Shown in pieces: positions 11,130-22,554 of a stretch of DNA of 64,000 nucleotides (its first letter is position 1; each line of letters begins with the position of its first letter). Below the pieces are notes generated by a model, which was not told the origin of the DNA, made no database searches, and saw only the letters and a list, made by a program, of their open reading frames with translations. Made by a program: the position numbers and the translations under genes. Source of the DNA: Notospermus geniculatus. Lineage: Eukaryota; Nemertea; Pilidiophora; Heteronemertea; Lineidae. The stretch lies in the NCBI GenBank assembly GCA_002633025.1, contig NMRB01000252.1, positions 39,193-103,192 of the forward strand, in the 5' to 3' direction.

Positions 11130-12572
11130 TCGCCATGAAGTGCACTGATGAGCGTCAGTTGCGATCTATTTATGGCAACATTTGGCATTGTTGATTGTCA
11201 TTCTTTTCTGTCCAGAATCTTAATGATACTTTGCCGATGTTTACTCTCCATGACGGAGAATCTTATCTCTTTGATCATCTTTGCCTTGCCGTAAGATGAT
11301 CATCCGAAAGTTATTGCATCAAACTTTGTTCCGATCCAAGGTGGTAATGTTGAATAATTGTTGAAAAACTATCAAAGTTTGTTGCGTAAGAAACAAGTTG
11401 GAATGCAGATGATAGTTTTATTGCATGTCGAGGTTGGGTTGTCGGTTGTCGGGTGTGTTGTTGAAACATACACACTTGCATCTAATGAGGTCGCAGCTTC
11501 CTTGGACTCAATCCTTGGGCACTAGACAGTGGCTTCATGTGTTACAGAGGCAAGCCCTCCAGTTTCCTCCCACATCACATAACTATCACCCATTGAGCAG
11601 CAATAATGCCCTGAGTGGGTGACTGCGCTCATAAAAAAATATTTTTTCAACTTCGTTGCATGTCCTCGACCTGTGTATTAATGACTCCAATCTATTCTAC
11701 TCGACAACCAGCTTATCATCTCAACACCTTGATTCTGGTTTGATATCTTTACAGTTGAAACAAACAGTTGGAGAAATAGACCAGCATCAGATGCAAGAAA
11801 CCTACACTGAATTATTTTTCTTAAAGAAAGTTCCACCCACACTTCTGTTTGATAACAAAATATGGTGGTCCTTTGATGGTGGAAGCGGGAAGTTGGTCTA
11901 CCTGCTGACTTCAAAGTCCTCTTCAGCAGCTGCATGGCTCTTCAATAAACACAGGTGGATACTGCCTGCAGGCGGATTGGTCACAAAAATTTGAGAAACC
12001 TGAACCTGAGTAAAAATAATGCTGTATTTTAGTAGTGGCTAAAACAACTTGATGCCAAGTTGGACTGATTTAGGATGGGTATCATGATATTCAAGAATCG
12101 AGAGCTATATTAGATCGGTGAGGTACTCTGAGAAAATGGTGTACAGAAAATTCTGTTATCAGTTAGGCTCTATAACTGAAAAAAGTGTTTCAAGACATCT
12201 TTGGGTTGCTGGTGTCAGGACAGCGTACGCAAGCTGGTTTACATTCGTGCATTACTCTGCCGCACCTTCAGTTTTCAGAATTCTCAACACAGTTTTTGCT
12301 TAGTTACTGGCCCAAGAGGGACAAATATGATAATGCCTTGACACCTACCGCAGTGAATGGGCCACAACAGGGAAGACACAAAATTAATGTTATTTTCAAT
12401 GAAAGGACAACGAAAATTTCAACTTCGAATACCGTGATGCATCCCTCAGGGATCCCACACCTCATGAAGTCGTTGAAACCCTGTTCTTTCCAATTACGTT
12501 CATTTTGAATGAAAAAAGGGTTTCTATGCTGTGTCTGCAGTTTCATGCTAAGCATCATCTAAGGGGAGTCCT
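11130..12572. other. intronic or intergenic stretch, nothing recognised
   Basis: Several short frames are open on both strands (for example 11656-11994) but none has splice context, similarity or exon-like composition. Confidence 0.4.
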
Positions 12573-13418
12573 AATGACAAGTTCCAAATACCAGAGTTGT
12601 AAAGTAATTGCTGGCAGTACTTTCTGATGGCTACCACCATTTAGTTAAGGATGCAGCTTGCTCAGATTTCCATTGTTAGAAACTTGTCCACCCATTCTTA
12701 CCAAATCTTACTCAACTTTGCTGAATCTTTCATTGTGAATTGGGATTAATTGCACCCTTCTGGGCAATTTGTTGTGATATTTTTACCCCGGTTTGGTCCA
12801 CGCACCAAAAGAATGCGACCTTGAAACACAATGATGTTGTAGATGAAAAGCTTTAGGGTTAGAAATGTTTTTGTCTAATCTCCATAATTTTGGATTCTCT
12901 GTACATTCAGGAACTTAGACCTCTTGCTCAGAATAGTGTCCCCGATTATGAATACTCACGATAGTCAGAATAGGGTAGGCCAACTCCCCTTGTCAAATGA
13001 CAATTTCCAAATACCAGAGTTGTAAAGTAATTGCTAGCAGTACTTTCTGATGGCTACCACCATTTAGTTAAGGATGCAGCTTGCTCAGATTTCCATTGTT
13101 ATAACTTGTCCACCCATTCTTACCAAATCTTACTCAACTTTGCCGAATCTTTCATTGTGAATTGGGATTAATTGCACCCTTCTGGGCAATTTGTTGTGAT
13201 ATTTTTACCCCGGTTTGGTCCACGCACCAAAAGAATGCGACCTTGAAACACAATGATGTTGTAGATGAAAAGCTTTAGGGTTAGAAATGTTTTTGTCTAA
13301 TCTCCATAATTTTGGATTCTCTGGACATTCAGGAACTTAGACCTCTTGCTCAGAATAGTGTCCCCGATTATGAATACTCACGATAGTCAGAATAGGGTAG
13401 GCCAACTCCCCTTGTCAA
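12573..13418 (+). repeat. head-to-tail direct duplication, unit 423 bp
   Basis: Copy 1 is 12573-12995 and copy 2 is 12996-13418. Both start AATGACAA and end CCCCTTGTCAA, with only scattered single-base and 1-2 base differences. No gene is seen inside. It may be a recent tandem duplication or an assembly effect. Confidence 0.92.
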
Positions 13419-14376
13419 ACTGCCTTTATCAACTGTCAGTCTGCTCATTTTCTTCGTCCATGGATAAAGCATGAAGGAATCAATTTGGCCCAGCATTTAA
13501 AACTTGGCCTAGCATTACTTCAGTCCTCACTGACATGACTGAGTAGTTCTTCAGCTTTATGACAAGCAGATTGTGGCATCATAGACTCCAGCCCTCACTG
13601 AGTAGTTCCACTAGATTGGAACTAGATGGCTCTACCAGCGCCACAGGTACAGGTTGCTGAGTGTTATGTAAGTTGGGTCCAGGCAGAGTAGTTCTTGAAA
13701 TTTCTAATAGGTGGCAATAAAGGTAGTTGACTCTGTCTTGTCTCCTCATAAAAAAGCAGGTTTTGGGGTGTGAGTGTTTGGAAGGGATTCTGCTCCGTCT
13801 TACCATGGCAGGAGGAATAGTCTCTCCACTTTGTGAGAGTTCTCTTGCCAGGTGGCACGCTTCGGGTATCTCGACCATGGAAAACTATAGTTTGTGTCAT
13901 CGGACTCCGTGTACCGTAGATATCGAAAGGAAAGCAACAGTCATTAATTGCTTTTTAGCGAGACGGAGGTGACGATATGTGCCAGGATGTGTCTTCACCA
14001 GTGGCAAGGAAATTGAGCATAGTTACCCACGCTGGCAGGCAATTAGAGATGCATTACGTAACTTCAGTTTCATGCTGAATTTCGAACAGCTGATGGTTTC
14101 CAAAATATTGTCCCTCGCTATTTTAGTTATGAGCCAGATTGATGTCCTTCCTCAGTTAACATGTTTACCATGGCTGCAGTCATACTCCTAACGTAACCGT
14201 GGTTATGCAACTTTCGTGACACCATCCATAAAGTTGCATAAGGTGACACGGTCCATTGTTTTGTGATGTAATATGATGTGGAGGTGTACAAAAATACCCT
14301 CCTCTGCGGTTGCTGTGCTGTTGATGGGATTAACCGCTTCTGTCATTCATTGAGGCAGTGCTTACCTTGAATAATG
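13419..14376. other. non-coding stretch with overlapping chance frames
   Basis: Frames at 13579-13878 (minus) and 13727-13972 (plus) overlap on opposite strands, and neither has splice signals or similarity. No feature is supported. Confidence 0.4.
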
Positions 14377-14634
14377 TTACAGCCTTTGTAGTGTGAGAAC
14401 GAAGGAACTAGGATTAAAGGTCCGAGATTTGTACACCTTGTAAGTGATCACAAATGTCCAAAAAGCAATGAATGAGATCGTGAAGAGTTGGAATATTATT
14501 TGATCAAATGTGATAGTAAAAGCTATTGCTGCAAACCAAAGCAGAGATTTCTCCCATTTAGGATTTGGGTTTATGATTGTGATAATGCCTTTGAATATAC
14601 ACATTTGACAACTCTTACGTCTTAGAACTTTCAT
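14377..14634 (-). other. hydrophobic 85-codon ORF, possible exon or gene fragment
   Basis: ATG at 14634, stop at 14377. A basic, Cys-containing start (MKVLRRKSCQMCIFKG) leads to PNPKWEKSLLWFAAIAFTIT and then about 35 mostly hydrophobic residues, ending in a polar tail. Two membrane helices are plausible. I cannot assign a family. It is on the same strand as 9534-9893 and might belong to one decayed membrane-protein gene; that link is speculative. Confidence 0.2.
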
Positions 14635-14639
14635 GATTG

Positions 14640-15179
14640 AAATTCATGTTCCTAATCATTATCACCTGTGATTGTTGATGAGAAGGGATTATCCTGAACT
14701 TGCATGGGATGGACCTGGGTGGTCTTCCTCTTTATTTCGATAACAAGAATCTATTGGATTTTTCAAAAAGTCCCAAGTGCTTATCTTCTGAGATCAATAG
14801 CATTTCTATTGATAGTCCTTTTGATCTTTGTTTATGTTGCAAATTTCTCCAAGTAGAAGACCTGGATATCCCTGAGAATTAGGGCAACTGCTGATGTTAA
14901 ATCAAATGTTTACACACACTGATGGATTAACACTTTGATCTTTGTGCCTCCTTATGTAATTCTCTCAGACCCACCACATGTTTAGTCTGTTCTCACACTT
15001 TTCTTATCTATTGTAAACAAATTTAATTGGTCAGTTCAGCAGAAGATGATGGATGAGGCAGATGTGAATATGTCATTACAAAATATTAAATGGGAGCCAA
15101 GTGCCAAATATAGGCATTATCAGCTCTTTTGACAACTTTATACCCGTCAGTACAAGGTAGCCTGCCACCTTTGGATATT
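14640..15179. other. non-coding stretch, nothing recognised
   Basis: AT-rich sequence with short frames only and no repeat family seen. Confidence 0.4.
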
Positions 15180-15325
15180 TGTATTGAGGGGTGCTCAGAG
15201 CTGCACTGTCAAAGATAGTCACCCTCTCTATCACATGCAGAGTCCGACCAGGGATTGAACCTGGAACTATCAGATGTGACTGGCGCTAATGTTCCCATTG
15301 TGCCACTCTGACAACCCATTCAGTG
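15180..15325 (-). repeat. tRNA-derived SINE (minus strand)
   Basis: Read on the minus strand, box A is TGGCACAATGG (15305-15295) and box B is GGTTCAATCCC (15261-15251), 44 bp apart as in tRNA genes. It is followed by a non-tRNA body ending near CACCCCTCAATACAAATA. The head does not look like an intact cloverleaf, so this is a SINE rather than a functional tRNA. Confidence 0.75.
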
Positions 15326-16529
15326 ACTCAAATGTCATTCGGTATTCCTTGGATGCTTGACAATGGTATGCTTGGTAGATAGGCCTTCTGCCCTCTTTGT
15401 AAGTGAAGGCCTACGCACATACTTCAGAGGTTTCTCTTGTATCTGTTTCCCGTTGATTACATAGAGAGCAATACCTGTCCACTCCTTGTAACTTGAACAC
15501 TCTGAGCAATTATGTTGTCTATAAAAAGATATCTTGTCAGATGTGGGTCCAATTAATGATCAGGCGTGTTACAGGAAGTGATGTAATGTCGTTTCCAGTA
15601 TGGTAGGGGCTGTAAGGAAATTCCCACATTGGTGGCTTTGTTTGAAGCATCTTATTTCTCATTTTCATGTAGTGCCTTTAGAAGAAAAAAATGTTGGAGC
15701 ACCCAACTCCTCATTTAGAGTGTAGACTAATTCCTGTCCACCTGGTTTGGTGTTGTATAATCATTTTACCACCCAGTCAGATTTTCTGTGTGGATTATCC
15801 AGAGATGCTACCTCACCCTTTAATGAACAATTTTCTATCCATTTAAATACTATACCAAGACACCAGATAGAAGTGGTTCCTTCCTCATCCCGCTAATCCT
15901 GGGAATCACTCTCAGCGGAGACAAACTAATCCCCAGCAAAGATAAATTTGCTGTAAAGATAACAAAATTATTGGTTTTACATGTGATTCTTTCGAATTCT
16001 TGTTTATTTTCCTCCTGATCGGTCTGTTGATGATATAAGTGAAGAGATTTTCCCACAGTCTGGCATCAGATTGTCTGGGAATGAGGATTGCATAATCTTT
16101 ATCTTAATGGTATCTCCAGTTGGAGATTTGCTTTGGTGATCGCTTTCTTCTGAGCATTTAATACCTAAATGAGGGTTCCTCTGGTCCCAAATTCATTGAA
16201 CTGTTGTGTCTTACCAGCAACAAAAGATCTTCCACTAAAGTTGTTGATGTGTCATCGTAAATGTAATCATATGATATTCCAGTGAAGTGAAAGAGAGGTG
16301 CTAGGTATAGATTTAAGCCTATACGGTGTGTAGATGTGGGTGGTACCGGAAGAGGTTGTTGCGCTGAAGCTGCGAAAGTTCGTTTGCACTAAATAATGTG
16401 TTGCAGGAAGCAAATCGCGTCTACAGAAAACAAGCGCCAAATTCTGAAATAGATGAAAAAGAGAAACATGAATACTAGGCCAAGTAGCTGAACTGATAGA
16501 CTACAATAGTTGTACCTGAGGTTTGTGAC
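15326..16529. other. non-coding stretch, nothing recognised
   Basis: No exon or repeat family recognised; frames are short on both strands. Confidence 0.4.
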
Positions 16530-16575
16530 GTGCATTCTGCAGATGGGCTGTGAGCAGCCCATCTGCAGAATGCAC
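16530..16575. repeat. perfect inverted repeat: 21-bp stem, 4-nt loop
   Basis: The left arm (16530-16550) begins GTGCATTCTGCAGATGGGCT and pairs without mismatch with 16555-16575 around the loop TGAG. It is much tighter than the diverged palindromes elsewhere in the window. It could be a hairpin RNA, a cruciform-prone site or a fold-back artefact. Confidence 0.9.
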
Positions 16576-17378
16576 TTTTAGGCTTACATGTACATGACGT
16601 AGGCCTAGGCCAATACGCGTGCATGCAACATGCCTCGCGCCTACCGACATGACCGACGGGTAGGGTAGAATAGGGCTACACATGTACACCATACAATGCC
16701 GTACATCGCCAATTGTTATTATGTACATGATGCATGACATGCATTGATTGACTGTGAATAAATGACTACCTGATCTTACTGACTTTTGCCAACACGACGA
16801 ACAGAGAACCTCTAGCGTGCCAATTGAGACTGGCATTTTCGCCCGTTGCTTATCCGTGTAGAAGGGTATTGACTTCACACAATGTTTCATAAATACCGGG
16901 CTTGGCTTCTTGCATTGTGTCAGTTGGTTCACAAAAATTGAACTACGATGACCGACCGTAAACTGCCACGGCGTTGCACATGCGTGAATGTGCCCTGCAC
17001 CTTCGCAGTGGCCTCCTGGCGGCTGAGTCATTAGTAATGCTACGCTGTCCTGTCATCTATTGGTCATCGATAGAACTAAATCGTCCTTAAAATCGCTAAT
17101 TACTAATTAACCAGAGTAGGTAAGGGGCTGTAAAAAAGTTATGTTTGTTTTCGAATGCCAGCCTTCATGTCAGCGTTTACCGCTCGTCAATAGATGGTCT
17201 GGTTTGTTCTGTAGCTCCACAGCTGGGATTTCTGTATAGTATAGTGGTATGAGATCATCAGTGGCGGTCTTTGCGGGCGACATTGGTACTAGTGGGGCTT
17301 CGCCCATACGTTTCACATTCGCCTCAATTCGACTAGACAACTTGATATTAACTTTTCTAAATGGGGTTGTTATTTCAG
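16576..17378. other. GC-richer, CpG-containing stretch, possible promoter region
   Basis: The sequence is richer in CpG than its surroundings (for example near 16620-16660, 16980 and 17260-17330). A 176-codon minus-strand frame (16501-17031) runs through it and into the hairpin, but has no recognisable similarity. A TATA-like TGTATAGTATAG lies at about 17233. Promoter function is only a guess. Confidence 0.2.
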
Positions 17379-17476
17379 AAGACAGTGGTGATGGTTACAG
17401 TGGTACAGACCCAGGCTTACAGAAGATTCGAGTTCGGACATCTCTTCACCAGTCGGCTTTTGAATATCAATCATGA
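17379..17476 (+). CDS. candidate terminal exon of RAD51B
   Basis: This open segment follows the acceptor TTATTTCAG and fits the phase-1 end of the RAD51B exon at 9230. The joined reading is ...GFVLE-EDSGDGYSGTDPGLQK... and ends at a TGA at 17474-17476. RAD51B C-terminal tails are short and poorly conserved, so similarity cannot decide. The TGA is directly followed by GTAAGT, a strong donor, so this could instead be an internal exon read in another frame (that frame is open and contains MVTVVQTQAYRRFEFGHLF) or belong to a different transcript. The implied intron is about 8.1 kb. Confidence 0.3.
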
Positions 17477-18186
17477 GTAAGTATTATGGGCAAATAAAAA
17501 TGGGGCAAATCCAGACTTTTGAATAAGAGGCGCAACTACCACTAATCCATGATAAAGAGGTGGGACCCACTCTGGAAATACCCTCAAAATCAAGTTATTC
17601 CTTTATGATGATGGTATCATCCTTCTCCCTAGAAAAACTCTTTCCCTTCATCTTGCCTATTAGTGCTACAATCAATGGCTAATGGGTTAACCATGATTAC
17701 ACAATTTGCTCTTCTACACCTGTTTGTTAATTGGCAAAACAAAGTGTGCTATATTAATCCCCATTACCAGCAGCATATGGCACTGGAATTGTATAACTTT
17801 CACAGCATTGGTCCTTTTGCTTCTCAAGACCTGTCTGGCTCCCAGCAGTTCCTAATCAATCATGAACTATATTGGAGCCTTTTATTTGCCTACAAGGGCT
17901 CCTCTGTCCATCCCTAGGGCTGGTCTTACGTAATTTTAATCCCAATACAGAAGGAAGCTGTCATCAGTAGCAGACATGTTGATAGTATATGTCACTGATA
18001 TATACCACAGACCCCCATGGAAGTGTAATGGATAGTCTTGTACCTTGGCCTGTTTTCACTTCCCTTCCTTCACGAGCCTGATGTCACCACAGGTGATGCT
18101 TACATAACCTTCCTGTGCTCCTGCTGCATCTGGCTATATTTCACTTACATGTACATCCAGATTGATAAGTGTGTCTTCCTTTCCAG
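17477..18186. other. non-coding stretch, nothing recognised
   Basis: Short frames only; no repeat family or exon supported. Confidence 0.4.
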
Positions 18187-18235
18187 CAATTTGAAGATAA
18201 AATGGAGGATTTGTTGGCACTGTTCTTGTATATAG

Positions 18236-20094
18236 GTGAGATATCCATGTTCTTCATTAGCTCAGACCATCCCCTGATGTCCAATGTCATTATCCCTCTT
18301 CCCAGCTCCTTCCACTTCCCCCTCCCCATCCCAAATTCCTCTCGAATAGTCAGCATTTCTTGAGTCCCAGGTGAGCATGAGGTTCTTGGATCATTTCATT
18401 ACTTTGTTTCAAAGTTATGAAGTGAAGTTGAAATCATAGAAAGCCAAGGTGATAAGTTTGGTTCCTGACTTGGTCACTAGAGGGCTTCAACTGAAAACAC
18501 GTAATCAGAGGAAATTAAAGTCAGACCATGACTTTTGTTTGATGCGGACCGTGATAGGTGGACCTAAGAAACTCTAAGTGACGAATCTGTTTGACAAATG
18601 ATGAAATCCTTTACCAATGTTTTGCTGTGTGATAAGGGAAAGAATCAACATTTAACAGAAGTCCTACGAAATGGACTCCAGTTCGGATACTTTGACATAA
18701 CAGAAGGTGATGCCTCTAACCATCAAAGCAGCTGTACTCACCTTGTTTATTACACAATTACACCTTAATACTTGCCTTGGGTTGTTGGAAACTGTCTAAG
18801 ATAAGAGGATAATTGTTTACAAACTTCTGCTCTGTTCACATCATTAAGTATGGATGATGACAGTTAGATTGGCCTCATCCTAGACAACATCAAGGCACCT
18901 GCTACAACTTAAACCAAGCTCCAATGATCTTCTGATGAGTGAGATACCTATATTCCCACAACTTCCTCCCCAAGTGCTGCTGGTCAAATTGGCCAATGTA
19001 TCAAAATTGATGAGTATTTGAAATGTTATTCTTGAAACAGGAAGTTAGATTATGACCTATTGATGTGGTCAGTTTTGTTATTGATACTTCTAACTGATCA
19101 GTTGAAAATGATTGGTGTTCTTAACCAATTCCCACACATCAGGAACGTTTATGACACAGCATGGTACCGGTACCTTATGAAGTTGTATACTTTCAGACAG
19201 TTTCCAAGGTGAATAGACCCCAAGCAACAAAAGTTGTAATCTTGCTGGGAAATATTTGTGTGATTATCGTTGAGACAAAACCTTTTATCAAATATGATCA
19301 TCTTTCCTGCATTACAATCATAACTGAAATACATAGGTTACCATCGTGATGCTATTTTCAGCTGAAATTTAAGGTATCGGCCCCGCTGTGTTGCTACTGC
19401 GATAAAATTCCCCTCATCTCCTGTAATCATCCTGGATCATCCTGATGTGGCAAATAAAATATTTTGAGAAAATATGTGAGAAAAGTCAAACTGAGTTACC
19501 TATTGATTTTACTCTCCTGCCAATAAGATTATGTGAAGATGTTAGCAATTTCTCTGAAGTTGCCAGGGAAGGGATGAGGATGCTAGCTGGTGTCCTTGGT
19601 AACTGATGCTCATCCTGATATCAGGCCTGTTACTTCATCTAATTCTTCAGGAATGTGAGCCTATATGGTGTTTGTATTAATCCCTGTATCCACTGTGTTG
19701 GTGCTTCATCAAATCAAGCATGAAATCAATGAGTGATAATCTATAGTTAAGCACCATTATTTTCTTAACTTAACTGGTATCAGCCTGGGGGTATACCGAT
19801 ACAGTACCTATCCTCCTGGTCAAGTTTCAGCCTAACTTGAGCACAATTACCGTACATTGTCAACTTTATCAACAGGTAAAGCCTTGGCCTAGTTTTTAAT
19901 GACCCTGAGGCTTCCTTGGTCCCAAATAGTATCATTCAGATAACTTCCTGTTGGTATGGACACTGTATCCATTGCATGACCTACTTGGAAACCAGCATCC
20001 TTAAATAGCCATCAAGAAATTCCAGGAAGGGATATTTATGGTACATTGCATGAAATCTTGGATTTCTTGCCAGTTCTTGCTGTTGGGGCAAAAA
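18236..20094. other. non-coding stretch, nothing recognised
   Basis: Overlapping short frames on opposite strands (for example 19149-19349) and AT-rich sequence; nothing supported. Confidence 0.4.
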
Positions 20095-20211
20095 AACCAA
20101 CAAAAGTTAGCGAAGATAGAAATGATAAAAGAATACACAGCTGAAGTTGAATCTTTGTCTGCAAAACTTGCTGCTAGAATGAAATATATAAAAGAAAATC
20201 TTGTCTTTCAG
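20095..20211 (+). pseudogene. kinesin-5 (KIF11/Eg5)-like neck fragment
   Basis: The frame reads NQQKLAKIEMIKEYTAEVES, then LSAKLAARMKYIKENLVFQ. The pattern NQ-KL-K...IKEYT-E-E-L...LAAR-K-YI-EN-F resembles the segment after the motor domain of kinesin-5 motors, which cross-link spindle microtubules. Only about 39 codons are present and the frame stops shortly after (QVFTS, stop at 20224). No motor-domain sequence was seen nearby. It is most likely a pseudogene fragment, or an isolated exon of an unseen gene. The similarity is from memory of the family pattern. Confidence 0.35.
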
Positions 20212-20267
20212 GTTTTTACGTCTTAATCATGGTGCACTTTGATATTGATAGCTTGGATCTCAAGGAA

Positions 20268-21088
20268 GTAAGTATGAAATCAATATATGATATGGTAGGA
20301 ACCCTATCCTTGTGGAAATTTCTGTTCTACATCACTTGGCAACAAAAAGTATCCATCTTGTAATCGTCCTATGACATCATGCTTAAGTTACATACCCAAA
20401 CAATATGGGTCATATATCAAACTGGACCGATAATGTCCAAGTGAGATGCAAATATTTAAAATCCATGTAGTCAACAGGTCAGAGCTACATAAACAACTAT
20501 GTCATTCCTCATAAATTCTCCCATGCTGATGACTACAGTTTCATGATAGGGCTTATCTTTCTGTTTATTCTGTGTTATCATTCGAGATCTATTTTTCCAC
20601 CAGTGAGCAATTTTAAAGCTCACCTGTTTTGCCATCATGGTCGTAAACTTAGGCATGATTTTTGACGGAATAACTTGGTTTTTTGGCTGAGAGGTGCTGC
20701 TGATTGCAGCCATCGATAACAGTTCCATAACAGACTGGACACTCGATCATTTTAAAATGTACTAGGCCTAATCATTTTCAGTCAGTTTGATCAATGTGCA
20801 GACAGGATGTGAATCAAATAATCGGTGTTTAATGATGATCGATAATGCTCTCACAGCGATTTATGCGGGCAAGCATGGCTGTCACTTCCTGCTGGCCACT
20901 GCAACAATGGCTTGATCATTGTCTGATAATGACATCATTGTTGCCACCATGATTGTCAAAAATAACATGTCAGCTGATCTTTGTTCCACCCCTCCTTGTA
21001 GATTTGCAGTAACATTGTAAACAGTGTTTATTTCATGCATCTTACTAACATACATGTACCTTTTTTCACCATTTTCAATTTGCACGAC
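20268..21088. other. non-coding stretch, nothing recognised
   Basis: A minus-strand frame at 20471-20728 has no similarity or splice context. No other feature. Confidence 0.4.
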
Positions 21089-21089
21089 A

Positions 21090-21377
21090 CAATGCAGCGT
21101 TTCCTATTCCCCAGAAAAGGAACCCAAGTTTTGGTTGCATATCTTCATCCCAAGGTTTGCATTCATTGAAGATGTTGCTAATGAACAAGCCAAACATTTT
21201 ATTATGTCCTGCTCAACAGTAGGCCTATAAAGTTTGGCCCAATGCAGCATTTCCTATTTTCCAGAAAAGGACAACCCAAGTTGCGGTTGCATATCTTTGT
21301 CCCAAGGTTTGCATGCTTTGAAGATGTTGCTAATCAATAAAGGCTTAATGTTTTGGTATGTCCTGCTCAACAGTGAG
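21090..21377 (+). repeat. two-copy tandem repeat, unit 150 bp
   Basis: CAATGCAGCGTTTCCTATT (from 21090) recurs as CAATGCAGCATTTCCTATT (from 21240). Both copies share CCAAGGTTTGCAT, GAAGATGTTGCTAAT and TATGTCCTGCTCAACAGT. Divergence is visible, so the duplication is not recent. Confidence 0.85.
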
Positions 21378-22554
21378 GAAGATATGCACTCTTTCATCAC
21401 AATTGAAAACAATGAATCAGAAATTATCGGAAGTCCCGCTGGTGTAATCTCATCTCATTATCAAACTCTAACAATACAATGTTCAGAGATGTCATATCAA
21501 AAATATGCTTTGTGAAAAAGAATTGCGCGGTGCTGGAGCCGGTGAAAATCTAATCTTGATGATTGTGCTCTTGTCTACCTAATTTGCAGGAATTGACAGT
21601 GGCAGCTTCTCATTCTCTCTATTTCATCATTAAATAGTGATACCGAACTGTGGCAGTGTTCTTGTGAGGTATATACAGGGCTGCAACCCCCCCCCCCCTT
21701 GAGAGAGTAGTAATAGTCCTAAGTTTTTTTCTGAAAATTCACTGGTTTGTGAGGTTCTCCTGGTGTTTGCAAGGATGGATATTTCTGCTGCCAAGAAAAC
21801 GTAAAAATCAAAATTGGAGCTTGATTTTGATCTGCTGTGTATTCGGTGGCGAATTTTTGTGGTGTTCTGTTCCTGGGGGGTTAAGTGGAATAAGGAAGTT
21901 CTCAAGAGGCTTCCAAGAATGAAATCTAGGTCAGTATTTTTGGCAATCCAATTTTAGAACAGTTTATTTCTGTGATGGATTCTAAATTTAGAGCATTGAT
22001 GCCCTAAATATAACTAGGGTGCAGTTGTGGTCTGCAAACATGCCTAATCTGGGTTAGAAAAAAGATTAACCCCATTGCCTGGTAGTGATTTTCAATTTAC
22101 AGACAATTTCTCTTGTCATATTTGATCTGAATCCTTGTCAGTTATTTTGCCTCTCCAAGTTTTTCTTTACAACTCTGTATTCACGCTCTTATTCTTCATA
22201 AACAATAACATATGGGAATAGGACTTGTGCAATTATTCAATGCTGAAGAATGACTGCCCAACATATGCCTGGAAAGAAAGTCTCCTCAATATATAATACT
22301 GAACTGAACAGGAAACAGCCATCCATTCAGTTCTTCATTTAGTGTACAGGTGGCAGCACTGGTATTGTTAACCTGGCTCTCCACGTGGCCTCCTGTGATT
22401 CAAAGCTTACCGCCTGAAACTTTTATCTGCTATAATGGTGGCGCCTGGCGGAGAATGTTTTGACAAATATTGATTACTGTGTTTTGCTGTGGAATGATTG
22501 TCGGTGTCAAGGTGTCGTCAGTTTGGAAGAGACTTTGAGAGAGGTAATGTTCCG
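21378..22554. other. non-coding stretch with a C tract
   Basis: A C tract lies near 21690. No exon or repeat family recognised before the duplicated block. Confidence 0.4.

Larger units (their letters stand above)
18187..20267 (+). other. possible two-exon piece of a small membrane protein
   Basis: Candidate exon 18187-18235 (acceptor TTTCCAG, donor GTGAGA) and candidate exon 20212-20267 (acceptor TTGTCTTTCAG, donor GTAAGT) join in phase. The join reads QFEDKMEDLLALFLYI then GFYVLIMVHFDIDSLDLKE, with one membrane-like stretch across the junction. No family is recognised and no further exons are confirmed. The second acceptor sits directly at the end of a kinesin-like fragment, so the pairing may be accidental. 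Confidence 0.2.

Noticed and set aside
16501-17031. 176-codon minus-strand ORF
   Set aside because: Runs into the perfect hairpin, which supplies its C-terminal codons; no similarity recognised, and length is plausible by chance in CpG-richer sequence.
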